A stretch of DNA of 64,000 nucleotides from Nitrospirota bacterium (GTDB taxonomy: Bacteria > JACPQY01). Position numbers and translations under genes: made by a program. A model generated the notes under the pieces. That model did not search any database and was not told where the DNA came from. It saw only the letters and a list, made by a program, of their open reading frames with translations. The first letter of the stretch is position 1; each line of letters begins with the position of its first letter. Location of the stretch: assembly GCA_016180645.1 (NCBI GenBank), contig JACPAV010000010.1, positions 1-64,000 on the forward strand, given 5' to 3'. This document shows, in pieces, positions 24,001 to 28,100 of the stretch.

Positions 24001-24565
24001 CAATCTGGCGGGCACGGACCTGGACAACGACGGCGTGGCGCCCGGCGGCGGCGAACTCACGGCCGATTTCCCGTATCCCACCGTGTATCTGGATGGGGCC
24101 AACACCACCGGAAACCGAGGCGCCGGCGGAATGCCCGGCGCCATCACCCTCGGCAACGTGACCACTCAACCGCTGCTCCATCCCACGGAAGCATTCGTTC
24201 TCTTCGGCGACTCGAACGGCAGGCTGCATTGCATCATCACGGACAACAAAGTCCCGATCGCCGCGGGTCAGCCGGGCGGCGGGGAGCCGTGCGGCCCCTC
24301 CTGGCCCGTTCAGCCGCAAGCGGGCCAAGCCATTGCGGCAGGGCCCCTCGCCTACGACGGCGCGGTGTACTTCGGATACCCAAACGGCCGGGTCTACTCC
24401 TATGTGATCGACAGCGACATCACAACGAATGGCGCCCAACCGCTGGAATCGTATGTCTACAATCTCGGCGTCAACCTGAGCGGCGATATTTCTCTCTCGG
24501 AGGAAACCCCGCGGCGGATCCTCGTCGGGGCCTCGGACGGCCGGCTCTTCTGGCTGCCGAAATGA
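2..24565 (+). CDS. Giant modular secreted/surface protein with DUF2341-like and PQQ-like modules, 5' partial
   Basis: One reading frame runs from the left edge for about 8,187 codons to a TGA. No stop separates the first codon from the window edge, so the start lies upstream. The first ~110 residues resemble the end of a right-handed beta-helix (a TTLADWQ motif shared with the 1,205-residue protein downstream, then LAIDTGANAG). The body repeats W-x-NW modules followed by strand-rich runs of the type LTVxxGTL-NxxG-LxVxGNL, six DUF2341-like modules (GNWxKRxxxTI ... YxLYYGNP), jelly-roll-like DGFER...DDI segments after copies 2, 3 and 5, and acidic ENDCD linkers. The last ~500 residues hold propeller-like blades (YMGTTTGRVLKL, VLFGDSNGRLHC, ILVGASDGRLFWLPK). 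No membrane anchor, autotransporter barrel or sorting motif is seen at the C-terminus. A surface or extracellular adhesin/stalk is inferred; substrate and partner are unknown. Confidence 0.9.
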   Translation, partial: DPNSNDFGDLNVVEWRGTVYTTLADWQGSGNGFDANATEGAPQFISTQAPFDFHERSNFGTWCPCGMQDDPLDGYPATPICNGCSAGVNAACDRTTADPDCWFTFSNHSLAIDTGANAGSYTSFSNEVKDNGGRRNAGRYGDTTEASLSGCLTFDNSWVGKTNTSWSTASNWSTAGVPGAGQAVCIGDPAGFANNPILNADSIIGSLTVRSAFGSGLLAGVLVMDNASGTGGGVCGGATRDCILTATGSVDLQTGATLTFTAGDAGRLRIGRNFTQTGAFGTNSGTVELCAGADDAAVPGNPDCGTAATQCIDASGDFWTLKVTNALGASAACPAPCAGSGFVCTGSNFGIKNSFDSNGKFLASGGAVTLNGASAETITGAAGDAFATLTINDASDPGTITMDFNGTVQVNTALNVADGKLSMTGPDVLAFANGAALSVTMPDGYLTTNLTGGKPTIRGPVDGGNNCTGTYGFNLDGTASTLDVNGVVLRCLNDTGLNFSAAAFARFQDAEFLRPGLVVTNTSRHISLPAAAAFTLIGPTFDGNANYNIYEAAASTATVTVAGGLGAKGEETESGADGTGESNDCDNGDDTYSSGLFGFAANNGCGDNSTASEGKISWTYPHFTWTGTINSDWNNPGNWNRIDKGDSCTTATELWPGQSAVSQYCDVLIMDQANDPVMNVDGITRDLTVANSGVLNPNGKILSVYGNLTKDSSSTFSSSVDLRAVGGNNQNFVFSGASTQTISQLTTNKTVGKAMTLNTSLIVSGTTTVTSGTFRLGGGITFEPQAALTVSSNGTWDLGSSSTTKRGNNVTLDGTFASAGTSVITTNARNAVEASADPCGARNAFNVGAGGAGTLNVSGLTFLCADANGFQIQNGVTLTALNNVTFRHAPSGGTHLTINRAAGSAAKTFTGMAFDPTFNETGCAGASGQIVRSTGGAGSGAITIQDYEYGGTCTDPDAMDTETTIDNVWRSKTNWSGNWRKRLPVTINNTTGAAFDEGRSVHYKTSVAASPGNAVCNGSEDATGPDKREDFRLMASDGAQMDHIPVEIKNFNCPGAGTHDIEFWFKLPRRVPAGGSDTGVSFMYGNDGSATTSPSQPTYDDSELTASAVDCDAVDGAPDYCGEGAEVTITGLWNETHNWTPCFLPDAYTQVVIDEGVTPFRFSPTVNVPVTIRKLDVIDSRATADTTDALVVTTNNLTASGNIEILTNGKIDASASSAAITLAGSWGNSGSFLAGQTTVTFNGTASQSISDTKGTPDPFYNLTISDRVNGTCADRKVCASTSFTIKKNFVSSGDFESTSGTTTFGGTTTQTLTAAAGDIFNNLTINNSGATQADETVTATNSTFSVTGSAGGTLAVSDGTLKLVGATIAKVKTAVDVQSAGTLRTETSGGTPCFTNPQSTSCGASSAGNNFAFTVSGTFDVSGLAVDRADARGLDVQSTATVTQASELLFTNSLGGGASAYINLPNSALAYSFLLPSFDAAPTYNIRATTVNPTAGVIGAGGAKGQEDSTGGNGIGGEENDCDPSDAGYTGAGAGCGSTVDGSQGQITWSYPNFIWEGDCSAAWDDGRNWKTHSNAADYPGCTGGAPCTAGSHDVLIQAPIAAGPDQDGDGCTASNNPTLSAPAAITLRDLTLAGGANLTLSNTSLTLSRTFYKSGAAAVSHTAGTLILNGADVGGATHDVSIYGATELKNFQISHANITARFMGGPLTIDNRLNVTVGTFDLNGNRVIVQGTTTPASALTVTGTLYMPGSSRLELEDVAASLTASITTGRLTTLKNTQGTPTITAKPPGSAPVCNADRSKSFAFNLTGTSILDVDGLNFSCANIAGFTVAAGTNISKFNNVSFTNATPSSAYNGATHMTITGPVTGTTSFSLISFDDSYVEQGVVSVGAVVRARGDNAPVQGSCNSDPPGGGCELFTFTQYSYGGLSAPQTVDETLNGSFIRWTRTANWAARWDKKRQITIRECPAGACDANDVARLYFDSTTVPTGSDLCAASTSAVKGNDIRIYYAASPPQEVPRQMVQMNCTTNVVEIKYKLVNTIGGVPNNDYFLMYGSSNAPDPCTQNPTMCVTLDETLFSDGFERGSLTTNCSDSGAGSCNGDTGIGAGWIENQCNATLDDEAIISDASDNPNVVGGGRGLEVGGLNNGPGVVCADTPQINTTGRRDVHVIYYRRTMDNFAGGNDNYRVQFLDVTSTVRAIEGPTGSGSPWTKMDFLITTPAWIDNGACAPNCNVRVRFKDDGRSDPQLGEDMWVDDIQVVALPLDLDGNVAFGGSCGRRICFSAVETDVRGKWSEPFNWSPKQATDANTDVMINNATTAFRWDPDVDVASAAFSIQVVDSRSSEASDANQLSLSPAATLTVTSGFTVGANGKVGGLREDNLTPGIEANLDVNGMLSVDAGGTLDFTGSSNTLTVAGDFTSNGTFSPGSNTITLDGSSASNQVLTTAPATAFNHLTISYTGTGDVTTASTFSVAGNFTSNGQLNQSAGTITMNGTGAQTFATAAGDILGALTVNNTADPAINQVVMTNSTVRINGAVTISQGAFKIQGSSVLNGGTGLTVGANGRLIVNSTGAGKPLIDSTGAGTNISFAVTGKLDVNGLTLRRLNNFGLVVNSGAQVLALNEVGFETGQNGAGSVYIGLPTDGVDYFFLLPTFDANAAYNIKVAAGYPGVNTVRVEAAAGAKGQDDSTGGNGIGGEENDCDPGDAGYTGSGAGCGSTTDASQGRIAWSYPNYIWDGDNGVGGDSDGLWTTASNWKSGLAPSTGDCPSTDDVLIATPAVNDCSGGTAPCWPAFGAGSVFVNNLTLAAGTTLTVSTAGTFGICGDFFKSGTAALSHTAGTIEARGANSKDFTLLGNATFNAFRLNKGAAATTLTLKSGDLTVNTVTNLDVGTLDLAGRTLTSVGNLTVAANGVLNLTSVSALKMGNTAAAAVNGKLTSPSGSNPTITGNGAPCTAGRYGFTVSGAGAILDLYALNFSCANASGFNVQSTVPVGGFVRMDNVNFTNALSGGTHFRVDRSAGPDGFTFSLQNPSFDNSFTEGSGFIVRAVGNGAPAQASCNPDPPAGGCEIITFNNFSYGGSGSPPNLDEQTSGILARWTRAQRWKGNWQKRRQITINNTGSAADTVRLYFDGTTNPTASSLVGQTFSAPNCDDLRVYYNGAPKQDVARSVLQCTSSVIEIKFKLVNAITSAPNNEYFLYYGNPAAATPPTYTADTVLFQDGFERPTGATVGNGWVEQVADPELTGICAAGGSSAGVAVGHTNSDPNGGGAAGGSLANSFLYRTLSTSGSRRIVVTYTRKTTADNNFDNNDFFRMEACSAAGACAPVTETAGYPCTALSGSLSWVGARTSIDYNQQFATVECVLGAAYENNANFALMFDMDRDIAFDEDLCVDDVKIESKPLNIDMKTGQASVSAVEEPTTGEFTDPFNWTPFGSPDTTTLARIEYGELISGVANNFRHGPDVDAATTVFSLDAINTQSAVDGAGDALNITTAALSTIGYMNVGTNGKVDASTSSVTLQVGGNWTDAGAVGKGYLAGTTTVQLNGAGAQVVTTSKDLYNLTVSNTAAAGINVTTASSFKVTNLFSSNGKFVASTPSTITLEAAANKAFAATGACTGPGYTDCDAFFNVTFNNTGAAGSDRYSASDSRFRVNGVMALTDGVFVLNGDGADADALNGQIIFGPSALLDLQAGAELETRKTNAAKHCDANDAAPWAIDDPANTFPKLTTSSAASYFAFNSAGTMDFDGLIVERPNNNGLTITSTASDRLVAFRDVCFVSGQNSGAHARYFAAPNASVSYFLLRPYFDAGAIYNVYTPNAVPTVTMAQAQGPTGEETESGADGTGESKDCDGGDASYAPTPSAAAPTNAGCGDAGATSQGRVIWVYPGFIWTSATGVANKWDDAGNWSCAVTPTCTDAMCDTDGNGGGDVTGAKWPDVTTPGCTILILDQDDDPDLSGALNAVSKDLVVATGTLNITTSGNLDVTGDLFRGADSDPATFNTGNGDAEINPSVAGGPIRMGTAAGTDAALQRITLSGGGALRKLTIRNGNNGADTTPNTPDDGTVRLEDNISIRNVVNVDDGILDLNGKTVSMDDAASFSVNLNGRLKTSGVSTITAMDSNTATPEIDCQASRFVFDINGSADIDGLDVACANSNGIHVASTATLTTAAPQLEKFRDVRFHQGVSGGTHFTIERPSGWSNDSAGTLDCPDAGLVLFRDFKFDGTFNEATGHIARGSGVAGGAEERIRFCDYFFGGVNDPSGLDQETNITLLWGRSPVWNGNWDYKRAVTVCPPGICPAPQSTAKKGRARIHLTGADAADVFGNSRADANDVRIVGFVANTGKFEVREVQRVIDTFNATDVILRFDLIQDASVDNRDYTLYFGNPGAAAPAAWTPPSNPPVTRDQDSGHVTVAARSTIAGLWSEPFNWTPMGAPDENSTAVIDASTQCFRNAPTLDAAVDLAKDSTNDDDYKVFSILARDTRTGCPPAAAAALTLTAEPFQVQRDMCIGIGGSTCAGATGLSAQVDAAGLTTTFKIGRHWRDKAPAAQGFLPGNTTIELNGTGLQEIDISNNKDFYNLTVTNSSAAVSCAGPTSGVCTDDSFGVLKNLTSNGRMGVGPGVPGTVTFRGSANQSLSLNVDGAAPDDNLNSVTVDNSGGVPNNVVTLTANGRMDGALAVNGGVFSITGLKQIKVGSAVSVALGGTFRAAPDGGGKPILVDTSSSDGAAANCSSDYSFDLDGVADVSGLEVRCVDAAGVDVSVSGTLTAWNEVEFSRPSSPGAGSRYMNFANVASICAGATCSILLNSFDANTDKNVRIAAGAGLALDMVNALGAKGQREACPGAGGNNLGGEEYDDDPDDVTGGGSVDCPLTEGRITWRYAHYLWLGGAGAGCATATAQAICWENANNWQVNPTSGGTCDAPPSYPNNAAASNGCDILILDQPNDPTLVTDIDIRDLLLVGGTVLTVNAGSTTQSLRREFFKSAAADIAHNSGTFTLSQAGNANLTVFGGETFQSLRLDKGVLADTITLNGGNLAVLGNTTLDRGTLNLNGYSLTQGTAGGGNLTVTDGNGGLTLTGASQLVMAAGRTALVAGSFTSTPSGGISPTVTSTAPGGSGADCVDRFGAFDVTGGTVNVTGMNVSCGNSGAEADGWNIGAGATLANFNNVSFTKTRPNTTHFTINRADTAAAATLTGLSFDCSYYQNWTGTPASCTTLGSGRIARGVGGGTPTQPTCDPDPPGANCEQVTFAQYTVPAGVNPSAQDEALNGMFIRWTRILRWGGDYAFKRALTVANPGPGNYAAGDVGEVELTGAAATQIYGASQTDGDDFRLFYAGSGAPVERSIDRVNSTFSLTLVKFRFQINPAVNSTASDPNYLLVYGNPSLAAGPSVDLGDKLLQDKFERAASTNLGNAEFPAGAPGPFAWSETVGDSDIKAGVLEGVGTLVVGGAVAGLNADVQIPRPTTTYASISVSYNRSSGTNFGGTLADQYIVEWTTANPPVGACGTWNVVESIGNSVGGTVSFNLGGGASNSPDFRLRFCQIKDSGFDGNLAIDNLLLTAGSVDAPPSSMSAGAAVSIKGDMSEYFNWTVSGARAGNGAIGSDTNTELEIDSVAQAFYYRPELNANIGVFALRALSTTSGDPTDTNALYLHDPDSNPAANSVTLTTQGQVKIGDNAAGKTALVQNALQVLDVGGEFLVDTGSTVNATLPAVGTGTIRTAGNFTISGTFTPGSTTVELDGTGTSDQTISHTGDFYHLTVSRTGTGKVITSNSFAVKRNFTSNGKFAASAGTVTLNSSSENQTLTTASGDAFFGLTVSNTGGGTTVSTATSFAVKKDFTSNGRFVASAGTVDFSGTTNQSVSAAAGDQFFGLTVSNGGGGTTVSTSSSLAVKGNFASNGKFSASAGTMDFNGTANQTITTTSADTFSGLTVSNSGVGATVSTATSLGVLGGFASNGKFRATAGTITLKGTANAGLTVATGDELWTLAMDKTGTAGNDILTVSGGSAKALGGLTLTDGIFRMTGPVSLTVTGAISQASAATLQTDQTGGKPTLSGPAAGYLAYAPSGPLNLDGLALNRLTNPGLDLSANPTLTFFRDVDFTNGQNGASSRYVTLPAAAVNWTFRRPGFDASAVYNVYTTSASPIVFVAGATGAKGQDDSTAGNGIGGEENDCDPSDTGGCGDTSDALQGQISWAYGTYIWEGDVSSSWATGANWLGNPAGPPTTADDVLIIAPLPGGFDPVIGAAATAKRLWIAGTGNLTVGANLAIEGDLIKAATSTWSHTAGTVTFQGGVNQTINVGGTPNFLNLTIAKGGGTVSTASSFNVAGNWSSDGTLRASAGTVTFNSATADQTFAAVGTDEFYNLAVSKAGAFKVTTVSSFKVKNNLASDGRFEATAGTVTLEGTGNKTFTAACPTPYTTCDEFFNLSLNNSGGAGSDQYNLGASDFEVKGALTLVDGVINLTGTANVYFGPGATLNVQVNAELEARKSTASEHCDADDASPWSIGAASFPKLTTSAGNFAFSPNPAGKLDFDGLIIDKLNDNGLTLAAGTNLVAFNDVCFTGGQNGASSRYIAAPSAAVSYLFTRPYFDGSAVYNVYTPDSTPLVVISGAQGVKGQEDAVDGDGIGGEENDCDAVDYGYAPTPNAAAPTNAGCGSTGNFAQGRVIWSYPAFTWTSATGVATKWDDAGNWSCVVTATCFDADCDTDGAGGADTTGAQWPIATTTGCTALIVDRDDDPDLSGALSAAVKDMVVASGTLNVSTSGLLMVYGNLFRGQDNTPATFNAGDRDAEINHTSGEVQMMGASALQSVILVGGGSLWNFTAANASNGADTFNNTADDGTVRLEDNVSIRNAITVNDGILDLNGKTVHVDNGKTFTINTTGRFKAAGTSTVTAIDSNTGTPYVVDCQASGFVFNANGALDVTGLDFYCANDNGFNMAATALTGASENFRSVAFHDVVDTAGIAGAPTHLTVARPEGWNNDNGGAWDCSNPGLTLFKSMQFDGTFGEGTGQIVRSSSAAGGAQERIRFCTYFAGVISNPDKDDCDVDTKTPVPPCSADADEIDNVWERSVYWAGNWDSRRSVLIHPSTPARGEVIIHLTDGSNGNPTAATLYNASSSAVKCDDFRVLAYVANDNKFEYRDVGRIIDSCTNLDVQVRFYVLKNAGDSNLDYTLYYGNPNATAPGPFTPPNPSVTVSTDANSPGSPCGKKVCVQAEVSTAGLWSDPYNWVPAGRPDENTYVTLDDSTVGCANAPPGGCFRHDPELDGEQTGTATGATATTLSDTAQAWATNQWAGGTVEITSGTGVGQTRSILSSTNTTVTVASAWGTTPASGSGYKLAVQGLALYLDVLDTTSSAADNDALNLLGANSMKVGWLQPGNDALYYTSDDVSVGGNVTIGANGKVNGAGATGTIRVRGNFTNNGVGAGAFTAGSTRVIFDGTAAQTLGGGNATTFYNLWTLRANATPLYISGATTTLNVTKGFTLASGGIWDHCAGTVKIAGGETVTVNGNLRTNDATNCASAATPTVTSTDEVTPTRYNFNLNGIVEVNALNFKFATCAGMNITATGIILKLDNVNFTNAQSAGTCGHLTINIPGPARETLFNATFDSSFNIASAGYSGETASVGYNVKVCDTNATNHISGTGNDVVVTVGAPSAGGGAGFGENFDREDPPDDGTGATSNDCAAANDARIDWSSNISTTPGLTVGKVRGKPAVALDVFSVFKGNYLATGNAAGTQGIYLMGNNAGLKYGSNAGYTWDPVATGDGEIVGEPVYVSERWCPDNRDTVYMGTTTGRVLKLIDTGTPTGGTCPADGSGLCAIDFNGGAAGIGLSLGDEVTGPMAADGEFLYVPVLQGGVPKLKSLELGDSYDCNLATCDVATDPPGGGCAGFAGNCASDPIAAGCHELFTLCNNLGFQDCAAVGTGTGRVESRPAVITDTDADCGVQFTYITLAGLNGSPGGVLQRGKVSKFAASPGCGFQATPTYSMGTAYATAGDVTANITFDTYLLAGSVLEGAANPVFYALNPTGINLAGTDLDNDGVAPGGGELTADFPYPTVYLDGANTTGNRGAGGMPGAITLGNVTTQPLLHPTEAFVLFGDSNGRLHCIITDNKVPIAAGQPGGGEPCGPSWPVQPQAGQAIAAGPLAYDGAVYFGYPNGRVYSYVIDSDITTNGAQPLESYVYNLGVNLSGDISLSEETPRRILVGASDGRLFWLPK
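5731..5740 (+). repeat. G10 homopolymer tract in the giant gene
   Basis: Ten consecutive G inside the coding frame encode the Gly run of PPGGGCE. Tracts of this length are prone to slipped-strand length change; a one-base change would shift the frame here. Confidence 0.85.
17240..17910 (+). repeat. Four tandem ~57-residue (171-174 base) repeats
   Basis: The motif TSNGKFxASAGTVxFxGTxNQ followed by FFGLTVSN recurs with its anchor (tccaacg) at 17288, 17462, 17633 and 17804, giving steps of 174, 171 and 171 bases. The last copy is the most diverged. This is the cleanest tandem array in the giant gene and probably adds turns to a beta-solenoid. Confidence 0.85.
19060..21720 (+). repeat. Intragenic segmental duplicate of ~10690-13330
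   Basis: The protein stretch here follows the same order as the one encoded at about 10690-13330: a C-rich DCDEFF/DCDAFF segment, ELEARKSTASEHCDADDA versus ELETRKTNAAKHCDANDA, the PTNAGCG linker, KWDDAGNWSC, CDTDG, DDDPDLSGAL, LFRG, ERIRFC, then DUF2341. Divergence is substantial at both protein and base level, so the duplication is old but clearer than between other modules. Confidence 0.75.
20371..20380 (+). repeat. Second G10 homopolymer tract in the giant gene
   Basis: Ten consecutive G inside the coding frame, encoding part of VGGGSLW. It lies about 14.6 kb after the first tract in the same gene. It is a candidate phase-variable site. Confidence 0.85.
21727..21953 (+). other. Small module nested inside a W..NW unit
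   Basis: In other copies the segment RHGPDVDAATTVFSLDAINT is continuous. Here DPELDG is followed by about 75 residues containing TATGATATTLSDTAQAW, NQWAGGTVEITSGTGVGQTR and TTVTVASAWGTTP, after which the parent fold resumes with LALYLDVLDT. The inserted motif resembles a short beta module I have seen in other secreted and phage-related proteins. It is a clean nested insertion. Confidence 0.7.
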
Positions 24566-25128
24566 GACTTCTTGTTGCCTTCCTCATGGGACTGTGGCTT
24601 GCAGTACCGGTCTGGGCCGAGAGCCGCCCTGTTCGGGCGGTAGACAGCAAGGCCCTCAAGGAAAAGTTCTCCTTCACCACAAGGGCATCGGTGCCCGGAA
24701 TCGAACGGGCAGGGGCGACGTTCGAAACAGCCTTCCAGTACCTCGGCGGCCTCAAAGGCGTGGAAAAGATCGCCCTCCGGACATGGGACCCCATCTACGA
24801 GATCGTTTCCGGCTCGGGGCCGTCCGCCTGGGCGGGAGAAACCGTGATGGATCGCGCGAAAACCAATCTCGTGAAAGGCCGTTCATTCCGGATTCCGGCC
24901 GGCTCGGTCGGCGCGGGGGAGTTCCGCTTCCGTCTCAAGCGGCGTGTGCCTGAAGCGGACGAACCATGGATGACGCTCGAAAAGGAGCGCCGGATCAAGA
25001 CGCTGTCGGTCGATGAAGTCGAGTTGAAGGGGAAGGAACTGGGACTCTACGACGTCGAATTCGAGGTGGAGGTGAAATACTCGGACGGCCGGGCGGAGAA
25101 GACCGCTCTGAATATTGAAGTCCGCTGA
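24562..25128 (+). CDS. Small exported protein of unknown function
   Basis: The ATG overlaps the giant gene's stop as ATGA, a classic coupling arrangement, and gives 188 residues. The first 21 (MRLLVAFLMGLWLAVPVWAE) form a typical signal peptide with an AxA-like cleavage site. The mature part has no cysteine and is basic and strand-rich: TTRASVPGIERAGATFETAF, then RTWDPIYEIVSGSGP, RAKTNLVKGRSFRIPAG and a C-terminal LGLYDVEFEVEVKYSDGRA. It looks like one or two compact beta domains. I do not recognise the family. Its place between two very large secreted proteins suggests a periplasmic chaperone, adaptor or assembly role; this is inference. Confidence 0.75.
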   Translation: MRLLVAFLMGLWLAVPVWAESRPVRAVDSKALKEKFSFTTRASVPGIERAGATFETAFQYLGGLKGVEKIALRTWDPIYEIVSGSGPSAWAGETVMDRAKTNLVKGRSFRIPAGSVGAGEFRFRLKRRVPEADEPWMTLEKERRIKTLSVDEVELKGKELGLYDVEFEVEVKYSDGRAEKTALNIEVR

Positions 25129-28100
25129 AGTGCTCCGCTCTGCGTCATTCCTCGCCCTGCTGTTCACCGTTCACTGTTTTCTCCTCGCTCGCTCCGCCTG
25201 GGCCGTGTGCCCGGACGGCGCGGCAACGACGTGCTACTACGTAAACGATTGCTGTACGAGGAATGATGTCTATACGTACGCAGCGGATGCGGACATGGCT
25301 ACCGGGGATGACACACTGGCGTGCGCCTCTTACGAGAGTACGGCGACCCCGGCCCGAAGTATTCGCGAGATCATCACGAGTTGTCCTCTGGCGGCCAACA
25401 CTCGTATTTTTGTCGACACAGGATTCTATCTCAGCCGCCAATACACCGTGGACTGTTCGGTCGTGGATACGGCCAACGCCTGCGAGCTGGGCGGCGCCGA
25501 TCCCGCCGGCGTGGCGCCCTTCAATGATGCAGGAGCCGCGGGAAACATCCTCATTCAAGTGCCGAATATCGCCATCATCGGCGTCCCTTTCCCCGGCGGA
25601 ACCGTGGTGGACGGTCACGGCGCCACCGGCGGCGGCTCGGCTCAAACCAATGTTTTCTACATCGATGGTCCCGGCGGCGCGGACAGCGTGCGAATCCAGA
25701 ACATCGACATACCCCACGGCCAGCGAGGGATCTTCATCGACGATGCCGACAATAACATGATCGAAGGCGTCCTTTCACGGGACCATACAGGGGGGCCGCA
25801 GACCGGCATCGAGGAGCAACTCGGAAGCAACAACTACTTCCGAAACGTCGTCACGGCGAACAACGGGAAAAGGGGTCTCGTTCTCCTGGGGGCCGCAACC
25901 GCGGTTGTGGAGAACGGCACGTTCTACATGGATGGGTCCGCCGGTGGCGACATGAACGTTCTCGTGGGCAGCCAGGGTGGCACGGACTCCAGCAATGTGT
26001 CGATCCGGAACAGCATCTTCTTCATCGAAACCGGAAACAGGAGAGGACTCGTTGTGAACGACGGCAGCCAGGCCGGCTTCCGCAGTAACTTCAACAATTT
26101 CATCCGCGACACGGCAAGTGCGGACTGCGGTCGTTGGAGGGGGACGAACGCGACCACGTTGGCCGACTGGCAGGCTTGCACGGACAACAACAACTGCGGC
26201 GACGGTGCCACCTGCACCGCCGCCACCACCGAGTGCCTGGACGGCGGCGGCGGCGCCGACTCCTGCGATTGCGAAAGCGGCTCCGAACTTCTGGTTGCAA
26301 CCACCCACCCCGTTGACAGCGCGGACCGCGATTTTCACATGAAGGGCCGATTCGGCCATTTCGACGTCGGCGAACCGACGTGGTTCAACACCGCCGATTC
26401 CGACGGGGACGGGATCATCGATGAGGGACCGTTCGAGATCTTCACGTGGGGGGACGAGATCACGTACACCGTCTCGCCCCTCGATACGGGGTGCAACGTG
26501 GCCACCGGAGCCTGCGCCGCGCGAGGGATCGCTCCCACGGGTAATTCGAGCAATTTGGAGCACGAAGGCAACAGCGACCGCCCAAACGCCGAGGGATACG
26601 CCCAGAACTACGGCGCCTCCCGCGGCAGCTTCACGCTTCCACTGACGGCCGCGGTCGTCCAGGGCACGCTGGGCGACCCGGACCTCATCGGGGGAACGCC
26701 GCCCACGCGCACCATGGGGGTGGGGGAGCCCGCGCTCATAGTAACGCTCACCCACACCGGGGGGGCCGCGAACAGCGATACGTTCATCCTCGGCGACATG
26801 GATCCGGCAGACGTGTGCACGGCGCCGGGGACACTGGCCGGCCCCGGGTCCTCTTATCTCCAGATTACGGACGGCGTGGACACGATGGTCGCCTACCTAT
26901 CCGACATGAAAATCGGCGTCCCCACCGACTGGTGCATCGATCCGGGCGAAGCGGCCACGCTCTACTTCCAAGCCTACCGGCCGATGCCGGAGGGTTTCTA
27001 CAGCGGCGACTACTTCGCCACGCTCGTCCTGAGAGGCTGGATGTACATCAAGGACCACTTCAGCATGGCGGGAATCAACACCCTGTCCTTCTTCCGCGAT
27101 TTCATCCAGAACAAGCCCCGGCAGATGCGCGGCACGATCGGAGGGGTCAACAATTTCGGCGCGTTCGTGGACGGCCTCGTCCCCTTTCCGGACCAGGCGG
27201 TTACGACGACCAACAAATGGACCGTTCGCGGAGGCGGCGTGGCCACGGCGGACGTGGCGCGCCCGATCTACGTGCCCGGCTGTTTCGACGCCACCAACGC
27301 CGGCGCCAACGCGAACAACTCGGCCTTCACCATCCGCGCCGTGGACGGAACGGCGGACAACATCGTCCTCAGCGTATGCGAGAATGGGACCGGCGCGTAC
27401 AGCCTCAGCGCGTCCGTCGGAGGGTGCGACGGCGCGAGCGACAGCTACGTCCTCATTCAAGACATGAACGGCGGCACGTATCGCACCTGTTCGGCCACGG
27501 CGGGCGTTGTGACACCGTGCGCGCTGGCCACGACCTGCGCGGCCGGCAGCACCGCGGTGACCTTCAACACGGGCGGAGATATGGGGGCGCTGTGCAACGG
27601 CCCGGCCACCGTCGAACTGGGACTCTACGATGGCGCGGCCGTTACCGTGCGCACGATCCCCGAGCCGGTTTACATTGTGGACAGCGCCACGGCCAACTGC
27701 CGCACCTCCCGCATCCAGTACGTCCAGGGCACCCGGGATATGATTCCGGGGGGGGCGATCCAGGATACCCGTGCGGTGGGCGCCTCATTCGACCCGGAGC
27801 TGTCCATCCGGACGGTCTGGAACGATCGGGGGACGATTCAGGATGATCCGGCCAACACGTTTTCGGGCCTCACGATCATGGATGCCGAGGCCCAGAGCGT
27901 TACCGATGCCTCGCCGCGCACGGTGAGCTCCTACTGCGATCCGACGGGCGACAGTTGCGACGGCGGCGGCGCGAACCCCCTCCAAGTCGGGGAGAGCATG
28001 TACATCACGTTCGACGATGCAACCAACAACGGAGTGGACGACGCAGCGCCCAACATCCCGGCCGGCATGTGCAACGGCACCGCTGAACTGCGGCTCAACG

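Noticed and set aside
24229-24561. N-terminal extension of the small exported protein
   Set aside because: It lies inside the giant gene in another frame and would bury the signal peptide; the ATGA-overlapping ATG at 24562 is a much better start.
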